A stretch of 64,000 nt of DNA from Paracoccus fontiphilus. GTDB taxonomy: Bacteria > Pseudomonadota > Alphaproteobacteria > Rhodobacterales > Rhodobacteraceae. The DNA lies in NCBI RefSeq assembly GCF_017356265.1, contig NZ_JAFNAW010000001.1:124001-188000 (forward strand), in the 5' to 3' direction. The notes beneath the pieces were generated by a model. It worked only from the letters and a program-made list of their open reading frames with translations, made no database searches and was not told the origin of the DNA. Made by a program: the position numbers and the translations under genes. Positions 56,229 to 64,000 of this stretch are shown here, in pieces; position 1 is the stretch's first letter; the number at the start of each line of letters is the position of its first letter.

Positions 56229-56483
56229 ATGCAACTGATCGCCCATTACAGCGTGAACGACTATCCCGCCTTCAAGGCTTCCTTCGATGCCGATGCCGAG
56301 GACCGGGGCGCCAATGGCCTGTCCCTGCTGCAACTATGGAAAGAAAACAACGGCTCGGCCTGGGCGCTGTTCAGCGTCACCAATGCCAAGGCGGCGCGGG
56401 CCTACCTGGACGGCGCCGCCGCCGTCTTCAACAGCCAGGCCGGCGTCAGCGCCTTCAGCCATCACTTCGTGGAAACCGCCTGA
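56229..56483 (+). CDS. Small alpha/beta protein in the suc-lpd cluster (DUF3764-like)
   Basis: An 84-residue soluble protein (MQLIAHYSVNDYPAFKASFD...SVTNAKAARAYLDG...). The order strand-helix-strand-strand-helix suggests a ferredoxin-like (dimeric alpha-beta barrel) fold similar to DUF3764. No catalytic motif is seen. GAAAGGA precedes the ATG. It lies between sucB and the MAPEG gene (3-bp gap), so it is co-expressed with the oxoglutarate dehydrogenase genes. The family call is tentative. Confidence 0.6.
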   Translation: MQLIAHYSVNDYPAFKASFDADAEDRGANGLSLLQLWKENNGSAWALFSVTNAKAARAYLDGAAAVFNSQAGVSAFSHHFVETA

Positions 56484-56486
56484 GCG

Positions 56487-56879
56487 ATGATGACCCCCGA
56501 ACTGACGGTGCTGGCGCTGGCGGGCCTGCTGCAGGCGTTGCAGTTCGCGGCCTTTTCGGTCGCGGCGAACCTGCAGGTCGGGCCGCGCGTCGCCATGGGG
56601 CCGCGCGACGACCCGCCCCGGCTGACCGGCACCGCCGGGCGGCTGCAACGCGCGATGAACAACCACTTCGAAGGGCTGATCCTGTTCACGCTGGCCGTGG
56701 TCGTGGTCACCCTGGGCGGGCAGTCCGGCAGCGTGACCGCGACCTGCGCCTGGATCTACCTGCTGGCGCGCATCGCCTATGTCCCGGCCTATGTCTTCGG
56801 CTGGGTGCCCTGGCGATCCGCCATCTGGGCCGTGGGTTTCGCAGCCACCACCGTCATGATATTGGCCGCGCTGATCTGA
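56487..56879 (+). CDS. MAPEG-family membrane protein
   Basis: A 130-residue protein with four membrane helices and the MAPEG signature (RLQRAMNNHFEGLILF, YLLARIAYVPAYVFGW). Bacterial relatives are often glutathione-transferase-like, but activity cannot be assigned. It is placed 3 bp after the small alpha/beta protein gene and 54 bp before lpd. Similar MAPEG genes beside lpd occur in related bacteria. Confidence 0.85.
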   Translation: MMTPELTVLALAGLLQALQFAAFSVAANLQVGPRVAMGPRDDPPRLTGTAGRLQRAMNNHFEGLILFTLAVVVVTLGGQSGSVTATCAWIYLLARIAYVPAYVFGWVPWRSAIWAVGFAATTVMILAALI

Positions 56880-56933
56880 CCGCGCGGCATCGACAATGCC
56901 CTCCACGGGCCGAGGGACAAGAAGGAGCAAGCC

Positions 56934-58328
56934 ATGTCCACCTATGATCTGATCGTGATCGGCGCCGGGCCGGGCGGCTATGTCTGCGCCATCCGCGCCG
57001 CGCAGCTTGGCCTCAAGGTCGCCTGCGTCGAAGGGCGCGAGACGCTGGGCGGCACCTGCCTGAACGTGGGCTGCATCCCGTCCAAGGCGCTGCTGCACGC
57101 CAGCCACATGCTGCACGAGACGCACGAGAACTTCGAGAAGATGGGCCTGATGGGCGCCCATGTCGAGGTCGATTGGACCAAGATGCTGGGCTACAAGGCG
57201 GAAACCGTCGGCGGCAACACCAAGGGCATCGAGTTCCTGTTCAAGAAGAACAAGATCGACTGGCTGAAGGGCTGGGCGGTGATCGAGGCCGCCGGCAAGG
57301 TCAAGGTCGGCGAAACCACCCACGAGACGAAGAACATCGTGATCGCCTCCGGGTCCGTGCCTTCGACCCTGAAGGGCGTGACGGTGGACAACGACGCGGG
57401 CATCGTGGTCGACTCGACCGGCGCGCTTGCCCTGCCGAAGATCCCGAAATCCATGGTCGTGATCGGCGCGGGCGTCATCGGGCTGGAGCTTGGCTCGGTC
57501 TATGCCCGCCTTGGTGCCGAGGTGACCGTGGTCGAATACCTGGACGCCATCACCCCCGGCATGGACGGAGAGGTGCAGAAGCAGTTCCAGAAGATCCTGA
57601 CCAAGCAGGGCCTGAAGTTCGTCCTGGGCGCGGCCGTGTCGGGGGTCGAGACCACCGATGGCGGGGCCAAGGTCAGCTACACGCTGCGCAAGGACAACAG
57701 CGAACAGATGCTGGAGGCCGAGGTCGTTCTGGTCGCCACCGGCCGCCGTCCCTATGTCGAGGGCCTGGGCCTCGACAAGATCGGCGTGGCGCTGACCGAT
57801 CGCGGCTATGTCAAGGTGGACGGTCACTGGGCCACCTCGGTTCCCGGCATCTATGCCATCGGCGACGCGGCGCCCGGTCCCATGCTGGCCCACAAGGCCG
57901 AGGACGAGGGCATGGCCGTGGCCGAGGTGATCGCGGGCAAGCACGGCCACGTCAATTACGACGTGATCCCCGGTGTGATCTACACCATGCCCGAGGTCGC
58001 CGCCGTGGGCCTGACCGAGGACGCCGCCAAGGCGGACGGCCGCAAGATCAAGGTCGGCAAGTTCCCCTTCATGGGCAACGCGCGCGCCAAGGCCGTCATG
58101 CAGGCCGAGGGCTTCGTGAAGCTGATCGCCGACGCGGAAACCGACCGCATCCTCGGCTGCCACATCATCGGCCCGAACGCGGGCGAGATGATCCACGAGG
58201 TCTGCGTGGCGATGGAATTCGGCGCCTCGGCCGAGGATCTGGCGCTGACCTGCCACGCGCACCCGACCACTTCGGAAGCGGTGCGCGAGGCGGCGCTGGC
58301 CTGCGGGGACGGCGCGATCCATGTCTGA
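56934..58328 (+). CDS. lpd: Dihydrolipoyl dehydrogenase (E3)
   Basis: A 464-residue flavoprotein that re-oxidises dihydrolipoamide with NAD. FAD-binding [13 protein letters not shown], redox disulfide [13 protein letters not shown] (Cys42, Cys47), the NAD-binding [15 protein letters not shown] and the dimer-interface catalytic [10 protein letters not shown] are all intact. It closes the 2-oxoglutarate dehydrogenase gene set and could also serve other lipoyl enzymes. Its last 8 bp overlap the lytic transglycosylase gene. Confidence 0.97.
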   Translation: MSTYDLIVIGAGPGGYVCAIRAAQLGLKVACVEGRETLGGTCLNVGCIPSKALLHASHMLHETHENFEKMGLMGAHVEVDWTKMLGYKAETVGGNTKGIEFLFKKNKIDWLKGWAVIEAAGKVKVGETTHETKNIVIASGSVPSTLKGVTVDNDAGIVVDSTGALALPKIPKSMVVIGAGVIGLELGSVYARLGAEVTVVEYLDAITPGMDGEVQKQFQKILTKQGLKFVLGAAVSGVETTDGGAKVSYTLRKDNSEQMLEAEVVLVATGRRPYVEGLGLDKIGVALTDRGYVKVDGHWATSVPGIYAIGDAAPGPMLAHKAEDEGMAVAEVIAGKHGHVNYDVIPGVIYTMPEVAAVGLTEDAAKADGRKIKVGKFPFMGNARAKAVMQAEGFVKLIADAETDRILGCHIIGPNAGEMIHEVCVAMEFGASAEDLALTCHAHPTTSEAVREAALACGDGAIHV

Positions 58329-58794
58329 CCTTGGTCGTCGTGGCCTGATCCTGGCCACGCTCGCCCTTGCCGCCTGTGGCGGCGGGGGCGGCCGGAAGAT
58401 GCCGGCCGGCCCCGGCCGCAACGGCCTCTACCCCAACGAGACACCGCAGCTGCGCTCGCGCATCAACTACTGGGCCGACCATTACGACGTGCCCCCCGCG
58501 ATCGTGCAGCGGATCATCCTGCGCGAATCGCAGCACCGCCCCGGAATGCGCAACGGTCCCTACTACGGCCTCATGCAGCTGCACCCGCAGACCGCCCGCA
58601 CCATGGGCCATCGGGGATCGCCCGCCGGCCTCCTGGATGCCGACACGAACCTGCGCTATGGCGTCAGATACCTGCGCGGCGCCTGGATGGTGGCCGATGG
58701 CGACCCGGACCAAGCGGTGATGTGGTATTCGCGCGGCTACTACTACGAGGCCAAGCGCAAGGGCCTGCTGAAGCGGACGGGCCTGCGCAGCTAG
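58321..58794 (+). CDS. Lytic transglycosylase-like lipoprotein (SLT domain)
   Basis: A 157-residue exported protein with a short signal and lipobox LAAC (residues about 16-19), then an SLT domain (about residues 48-150). The catalytic glutamate is in [12 protein letters not shown], followed by [16 protein letters not shown] and [11 protein letters not shown]. It cleaves peptidoglycan without hydrolysis. It overlaps the end of lpd by 8 bp in another frame, so translation is coupled to a TCA-cycle gene, an unexpected pairing. Confidence 0.82.
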   Translation: MSDLGRRGLILATLALAACGGGGGRKMPAGPGRNGLYPNETPQLRSRINYWADHYDVPPAIVQRIILRESQHRPGMRNGPYYGLMQLHPQTARTMGHRGSPAGLLDADTNLRYGVRYLRGAWMVADGDPDQAVMWYSRGYYYEAKRKGLLKRTGLRS

Positions 58795-58798
58795 GGCT

Positions 58799-58867
58799 TC
58801 TTCGTTGCCCAAATACCCTCGGGGGTGAATTGCGCCCCAGGCGCAAGAGGGGGCGCGAGCGCCCCCT
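58799..58867 (-). repeat. Hairpin-plus-box intergenic element, copy 3 (diverged), with terminator
   Basis: A box resembling copies 1 and 2 (TTGCCCAAATACC within 58804-58817, same orientation as copy 2) is followed by hairpin TTGCGCC/GGCGCAA (58830-58846). A second stem, AGGGGGCG/CGCCCCCT (58848-58867), ends in TTTCC. It lies between two convergent genes and can terminate both. Confidence 0.65.
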
Positions 58868-58874
58868 TTCCACG

Positions 58875-60080
58875 TCAGCCGTGCTGCGCGGCCTTCAAGG
58901 CGGCGACGCCCGGCAGTTCCTTGCCTTCCATCCATTCCAGGAAGGCGCCCCCGGCGGTCGAGATGAAGGTGAAATCCCCCGCCACGCCCGCCTTGTTCAG
59001 CGCCGCGACCGTATCCCCGCCGCCCGCGACCGAGATCAGCTTGCCGTCGCGGGTCAACTCCGCCGCCGCCTGCGCGGCCGCGTTGGTCGCGCGGTCGAAG
59101 GGCTCGATCTCGAAGGCGCCCAGGGGCCCGTTCCAGATCAGCGTCTTGCAACGGCCCATCGCCTCGCGCAGCGCCTCCACGGTGGCGGGACCCGCGTCCA
59201 GGATCATCGCGTCCGCCGGGCACTGGTCGACCGGCAAGACCTGGGACTCGGCGCCCGCCTTGAATTCGCGCGCCACGACGATGTCCAGCGGCAGATGGAT
59301 CACGCAACCGCCCTGGTCGGCCTTTTCCAGGATCTGGCGCGCGGTGGCGGCCATGTCGCGTTCGGCCAGCGACTTGCCCACCTCGACGCCCTTGGCCACT
59401 AGGAAGGTGTTCGCCATGCCGCCGCCGATCACCAGGTGATCGACCTTGTCCACCAGGTTCATCAGCAGGTCCAGCTTGGTCGAGACCTTGGCCCCGCCCA
59501 CGACCGCCATCACCGGCCGCTGCGGCGTGCCAAGGGCCGCGTCAAGCGCCTTCAGCTCGGCCTCCATCAGCCGACCCGCGCCTGACGGCAGCAGCCGCGC
59601 CAACCCTTCGGTGGAACCATGCGCCCGATGCGCGGCGGAAAAGGCGTCGTTGATAAAGACCTTGCCAAGCGCCGCCATCGAAGCCGCGAAGGTCGGGTCG
59701 TTCTTTTCCTCGCCCTCGTGGAAGCGGGTGTTTTCCAGCAGTGCCACGTCGCCCGGCTTCAGGTCGGCCACCACACGCTTGGCCGGGCCGCCGATGCAGT
59801 CGTCGGCAAAGACGACCGGCTGGCCCAGCGCGGCCTCCAGGGCGGGCACGATCTGCTTCAGGCTCATGGCGTCGACGCGCTTGCCCTTGGGCCGGTCGAA
59901 ATGCGCCAGCAGGACCGGGATGCCGCCGTTGGCCTGGATGTCCTTGATGGTGGGCACGATCTTCTCGATCCGCGTGGCATCGGTCACGCGGCCGTCTTCC
60001 ACCGGCACGTTCACGTCCACGCGGGTCAGGACGACCTTGCCGTCCATGTCCAGATCATCGATCGTCTTGAAATCGGCCAT
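58875..60080 (-). CDS. pgk: Phosphoglycerate kinase
   Basis: A 401-residue glycolytic kinase. Substrate-binding [13 protein letters not shown] near the N terminus, HFDRPKGKR, and the nucleotide-binding glycine-rich [11 protein letters not shown] near the C terminus are visible. The ATG at 60080 ([12 protein letters not shown]) follows AAAGGACG. It is monocistronic here, convergent with the transglycosylase gene, and divergent from the cyclophilin pair (162-bp gap). Confidence 0.97.
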   Translation of the reverse strand: MADFKTIDDLDMDGKVVLTRVDVNVPVEDGRVTDATRIEKIVPTIKDIQANGGIPVLLAHFDRPKGKRVDAMSLKQIVPALEAALGQPVVFADDCIGGPAKRVVADLKPGDVALLENTRFHEGEEKNDPTFAASMAALGKVFINDAFSAAHRAHGSTEGLARLLPSGAGRLMEAELKALDAALGTPQRPVMAVVGGAKVSTKLDLLMNLVDKVDHLVIGGGMANTFLVAKGVEVGKSLAERDMAATARQILEKADQGGCVIHLPLDIVVAREFKAGAESQVLPVDQCPADAMILDAGPATVEALREAMGRCKTLIWNGPLGAFEIEPFDRATNAAAQAAAELTRDGKLISVAGGGDTVAALNKAGVAGDFTFISTAGGAFLEWMEGKELPGVAALKAAQHG

Positions 60081-60242
60081 CGTCCGTCCTTTCGGGCTTT
60101 TGGGGCGTCGCTGGCTTGTCCCGCATGGCGCAGGCGGCGTCAACTCTCGCGTAAGGGTGATCCGCCCGTGAAGGGGTTTGCGCGTTGCCCTTGGGGCGGC
60201 AAAGCCCTAGACCAAGGACCGAACGTGGCAAAGGAGGGCCGC

Positions 60243-60741
60243 ATGGCCGAGATCAAGGATCCCGAAAACACCATCATCATCGAATTGAAGGATGGTCCCG
60301 TCGTCATCGAACTGCTGACCGATGTCGCCCCCAAACATGCCGCGCGCATGAAGGAACTGGCCCGCGCCGGGAAATACGACAATGTGGCCTTCCACCGCGT
60401 GATCGAAGGCTTCATGGCCCAGACCGGCGACGTGCAGCACGCCAACATGGAAAACAACTACAATCCCGGCCGTTCCGGCACCGGCGGGTCGGACCTGCCC
60501 GACCTTCCGGCGGAATTCTCGAAGCTGCCGCATGATCGCGGCACCCTGGGCGCGGCGCGGTCGCAGAACCCGAACAGCGCCAACAGCCAGTTCTTCATCA
60601 ACTTCAAGGACAACCATTTCCTGAACGGCCAGTACACCGTCTATGGCCGCGTGATCTCGGGGATGGAGCATGTGGACAAGATCGCCCGCGGCGAGCCGCC
60701 CGCGAACCCGGACCGCATGATCTCGGTCAAGGTGGCCGCCG

Positions 60742-60749
<8 letters not shown>
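60243..60749 (+). CDS. ppiB: Cytoplasmic cyclophilin-type peptidyl-prolyl isomerase
   Basis: A 168-residue cyclophilin without a signal peptide, catalysing cis-trans isomerisation of proline bonds. The active-site core is complete: FHRVIEGFMAQTGD, with the catalytic Arg, and NSANSQFFINF. It starts at the ATG at 60243, preceded by AAGGAGGG. It overlaps the next gene, an exported cyclophilin, by 8 bp; the two look like a tandem duplication with different cellular locations. Confidence 0.93.
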
Positions 60750-61332
<583 letters not shown>

Positions 61333-61338
61333 CAATGG

Positions 61339-61362
61339 AAAAGGGGGCCCCGGCCCCCTTTT
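61339..61362. terminator. Terminator after the cyclophilin pair
   Basis: AAAAGGGGGCC (61339-61349) pairs with GGCCCCCTTTT (61352-61362), 11 perfect pairs with a 2-base turn, giving a T run at the end. The symmetrical A/T flanks let it work in both directions. Confidence 0.85.
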
Positions 61363-61406
61363 CGCGCTTGCAGCATCGGGCGCCGCGCGCCTATCTTTCG
61401 CGCGAC

Positions 61407-63950
61407 ATGGACCCGCGAAACCTTCCCGACGTGACCGAAATCACCCCCTCGGCCGGGGTCGAGCGTGCCTGTCACGGCTGGCGCGCGAAATGCCTGCAGC
61501 GGCTGGTCAGGATGCGCCTGCCGGTGCCGCGCAGCTTTGCCATCCCCTCGGAATCGGTTCAGTCCATCGCGACCGGCAAGCGGGTTGACCTGGCACCGCT
61601 GTCGGGCCTGTTCACCGAAGGCGATGGGCTGGTCAGCGTCCGTCCTTCGGCGCTGATGCCGGAATGGGGCGGTCCGGGCACCGTCCTGAACGTTGGCATC
61701 AACGACAAGACGCATGATCGGCTGGCGCTGCGGATCGGCAAGGCGAACGCCGACACGCTGTATCGCAGCTTCGTCCAGGGCTATGCGATCCACATCGCGC
61801 GGCTCGATCCCGACATGTTCGCCCAGGAAGGCGAGGATGCCCTGGCCGAGGCGCTGCGCTGCTATCGCGACGAAACGGACGAGGATTTTCCCCAGGACCC
61901 CGCTACCCAACTGGCCGAGGTGCTGCGGTCCATGGCGCGGGCCTGGGAAGGTCCGACCGCCTGCCTGCTTCGCCAGGCCAAGGGTGCCCCGCCCGATGCG
62001 CCGCTGGGCCTGGTGGTCCAGCAGATGGCGCTTGGCTTCGGTCCGGGGCTTTGCGGATCGGGCACGATCCAGTTCGTCGATCCCGTGACCGGCGCCCCGC
62101 GCGTCACCGGCCGCTTCAAGAGCCAGCATCACGGCGGCACCGACGGCACGAACGCCGAAACGCAGTTCCTGACCCGCGACGAGCGCGGCCCCTCGCTGGA
62201 GGACACCGCGCCCGCCGTCTTTGCCGACCTGATCCGCTTCGGCGTCGCCGCCCGCGAACGCCTGCGCGAGGAGATGCAGATCGAGTTCGTGGTTGTGGAC
62301 GGCCGCATCTCGATCATCGACGCCACGCGGGTGCAGCGTACGTCGCGTGCCAGCGTCCGCATTGCCGTGGCGCTGGCCCGCGACGGCATCATCCCCGAAT
62401 CCGAGGCGGTGATGCGCGTCGAACCCCGCGCGCTGGCGGATCTTCTGCACCAGCAGGTGGACCCGCGCGCCCCGCGCGAGGTGATCGCGCGCGGAATCAA
62501 TGCCAGCCCCGGCGCAGCCACCGGCCGGATCGTCTTCACCTCGGCCGCGGCGCAGGCCTCGGCCGCACGCGACGAGGCCTGCATCCTCGTCCGCCGCGAA
62601 ACGGTCCCCGAGGATGTGCGCGGGATGCACGCATCCGTGGGCGTGCTGACCGAACGGGGCGGCACCACCAGCCATGCGGCGGTGATCGCGCGCGGCATGG
62701 GCCTGCCCTGCATCGTGGGCGCGTCCGGCATCAGCATCGACGCGCGGCAGCGGGTGCTGCGCGCGGGCGACGTCACGCTGCGCGAGGGTGACGAGATCAC
62801 CATCGACGGATCGACCGGAGAAGTCCTGGCGGGCCGCGTGCCGCTGCTGGAACCGGCGCTCGACGACAACTTCTCGCAATTGCTGGACTGGGCCGACGCG
62901 GCGGGCGGCATCGGCGTGCGGGCCAATGCCGACACGCCCGAGGACGCGATGACCGCGCGGCGCTTCAACGCCCAGGGCATCGGCCTGTGCCGGACCGAGC
63001 ACATGTTCTTCGACGCCGAACGCCTGCCCGCCATGCGCGAGATGATCTTTGCCGACAAGGCCGAGGATCGCCGCCTTGCGCTGGACCGCATCCTGCCCAT
63101 GCAGCGCCAGGACTTCACCGCCCTGTTCGAGATCATGGCCGGCCTGCCCGTCACCATCCGCCTATTCGACCCGCCCCTGCACGAATTCCTGCCCCACGAC
63201 CGCGAGGGCCTGCGCGAACTTGCCGATTCCATGGACCTGCCGCTGTCCGACGTGACCCGCCGGGTCGATGCGCTGTCGGAATTCAACCCGATGCTGGGGA
63301 TGCGCGGGGTCCGCCTGGGGATCACCGTCCCCGAGATCTATGACATGCAGGCCCGCGCCATCTTCGAGGCGACGGTCGAGGCCAGCCGCAAGGGCGACCC
63401 GGTCGTGCCCGAGATCATGATCCCCCTGGTCAGCGCCATGCGCGAGGTCGAGCTGGTCAAGAACCGCATCGACGCCGTGGCCGCCGCCGTCCGGAACGAG
63501 CGGCACGCCGACTTCGCCTATCGCCTGGGGGTGATGGTGGAAACGCCGCGCGCCTGCCTGCGGGCGGGCGACATCGCCGCGCATTCGGCCTTCCTGTCCT
63601 TCGGCACGAACGACCTGACGCAGATGACCTATGGCCTGTCGCGCGACGATGCGGGCCGCTTCATGGGCACCTATGTCGGCCAGCATGTCTATGACGAGGA
63701 CCCGTTCCACTGTCTCGACCAGGATGGCGTGGGAGAGTTGCTGATGATGGGCGTGCAGCGCGCGCGCCAGCAGCATCCGCAGATCACCATCTCGGTCTGC
63801 GGGGAACACGGGGGCAATCCCGAATCCATCGGCTTCTGCCACGACGCGGGCCTGGACTATGTCTCGTGCTCGCCGTTCCGGGTGCCGGTCGCCCGCCTGG
63901 CGGCGGCCCAGTCGGCGCTGCGGGCCCGTTTACGGCACGATCGCGGCTGA
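61407..63950 (+). CDS. Pyruvate-phosphate-dikinase-like PEP-utilizing protein with decayed ATP-grasp domain
   Basis: An 847-residue protein aligned by eye with PPDK over its length. The phosphohistidine domain (ERGGTTSHAAVIARGMG) and the PEP/pyruvate barrel (GLCRTEHMFF, RLFDPPLHEFLP, VMVETPRAC, FGTNDLTQMTYGLSRDD, VCGEHGG) keep the catalytic residues. In the N-terminal nucleotide domain the GGKGANL loop is gone. The LQTR segment reads DATR, shifting or losing the ATP-contacting Gln and Arg, and an expected Asp is Gln. It may transfer phosphate between PEP and another partner. The start is uncertain: the ATG at 61407 lacks a clear ribosome-binding site, and one at 61335 overlaps the terminator. 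Confidence 0.75.
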   Translation: MDPRNLPDVTEITPSAGVERACHGWRAKCLQRLVRMRLPVPRSFAIPSESVQSIATGKRVDLAPLSGLFTEGDGLVSVRPSALMPEWGGPGTVLNVGINDKTHDRLALRIGKANADTLYRSFVQGYAIHIARLDPDMFAQEGEDALAEALRCYRDETDEDFPQDPATQLAEVLRSMARAWEGPTACLLRQAKGAPPDAPLGLVVQQMALGFGPGLCGSGTIQFVDPVTGAPRVTGRFKSQHHGGTDGTNAETQFLTRDERGPSLEDTAPAVFADLIRFGVAARERLREEMQIEFVVVDGRISIIDATRVQRTSRASVRIAVALARDGIIPESEAVMRVEPRALADLLHQQVDPRAPREVIARGINASPGAATGRIVFTSAAAQASAARDEACILVRRETVPEDVRGMHASVGVLTERGGTTSHAAVIARGMGLPCIVGASGISIDARQRVLRAGDVTLREGDEITIDGSTGEVLAGRVPLLEPALDDNFSQLLDWADAAGGIGVRANADTPEDAMTARRFNAQGIGLCRTEHMFFDAERLPAMREMIFADKAEDRRLALDRILPMQRQDFTALFEIMAGLPVTIRLFDPPLHEFLPHDREGLRELADSMDLPLSDVTRRVDALSEFNPMLGMRGVRLGITVPEIYDMQARAIFEATVEASRKGDPVVPEIMIPLVSAMREVELVKNRIDAVAAAVRNERHADFAYRLGVMVETPRACLRAGDIAAHSAFLSFGTNDLTQMTYGLSRDDAGRFMGTYVGQHVYDEDPFHCLDQDGVGELLMMGVQRARQQHPQITISVCGEHGGNPESIGFCHDAGLDYVSCSPFRVPVARLAAAQSALRARLRHDRG

Positions 63951-64000
63951 CGGATTCCGGATGATTCGCCGCCCGATCACGCGAAAAGTCGCGTCGTGAC

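Overview
The window is chromosomal DNA from a high-GC alphaproteobacterium of the Rhodobacterales, most likely Paracoccus or a close relative (Paracoccaceae/Rhodobacteraceae). This rests on gene content and order: glyQ-DUF6446-glyS, a fused ispDF, pgpA-cinA, system I cytochrome c maturation genes, mesaconyl-C1-CoA hydratase with (3S)-malyl-CoA thioesterase (ethylmalonyl-CoA pathway), and a detached endolysin-holin pair of the gene-transfer-agent (GTA) lysis type. I see no rRNA, tRNA, CRISPR array or insertion sequence. Coding density is very high, with many ATGA/GTGA/TGATG overlaps and convergent genes that share or abut stop codons.

Layout. 1-3.1 kb (minus): gor (cut by the left edge), rpiA, a soluble PhoR-like histidine kinase and gmk; the gene divergent from gmk is a PAS_5 regulator. 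4.1-7.5 kb (minus): a double GNAT protein, rnd and tgt. 7.6-9.3 kb (plus): a SufT-like DUF59 protein, a SufA/IscA-type carrier and tpiA. 9.3-12.6 kb is a cyclic-di-GMP island: a GGDEF cyclase behind an H-NOX-like protein that has lost its haem ligand, DUF3572, and a divergent PleD-like cyclase with degenerate receivers. 12.7-14.6 kb: DUF983, Nudix and enoyl-CoA hydratase. 14.7-22.7 kb (minus): ccmH-ccmF, holin-endolysin, cinA-pgpA-ispDF-purL. 23-33.8 kb: LysR divergent from a fused indolepyruvate oxidoreductase, murI-ccmE, TetR divergent from an MFS exporter, trkH, and a secreted peptidoglycan-binding protein. 33.9-37.5 kb: glyQ-DUF6446-glyS.

37.7-58.8 kb is dominated by the TCA cycle. sdhCDA, two lipoproteins, a sulfotransferase-like gene and sdhB form one minus-strand operon. 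mdh, then sucC-sucD, three related lipoproteins, sucA-sucB, two small genes, lpd and a lytic transglycosylase run on the plus strand. Between them sit the mcl2/nnrU-like/DUF1737/mch operon and a TauE/SafE-type permease. The sdh and suc operons are each preceded by the same 33-bp dyad (TTGTGATCAC-N13-GTGATCACAA), which suggests one unidentified regulator controls both. 58.9-64 kb: pgk, two tandem cyclophilins (cytoplasmic and exported), and a pyruvate-phosphate-dikinase paralogue with a decayed ATP-grasp half.

Most noteworthy signals: the shared sdh/suc dyad; a perfect CtrA box in front of the GTA-type lysis genes; a low-GC patch of about 420 bp inside glyS; a 15-codon leader ORF with an anti-Shine-Dalgarno stretch running into a strong terminator upstream of purL; the haem-less H-NOX/cyclase pair; a dyad filling the promoter spacer of the indolepyruvate oxidoreductase gene; and a repeated hairpin-plus-box element at intergenic junctions.
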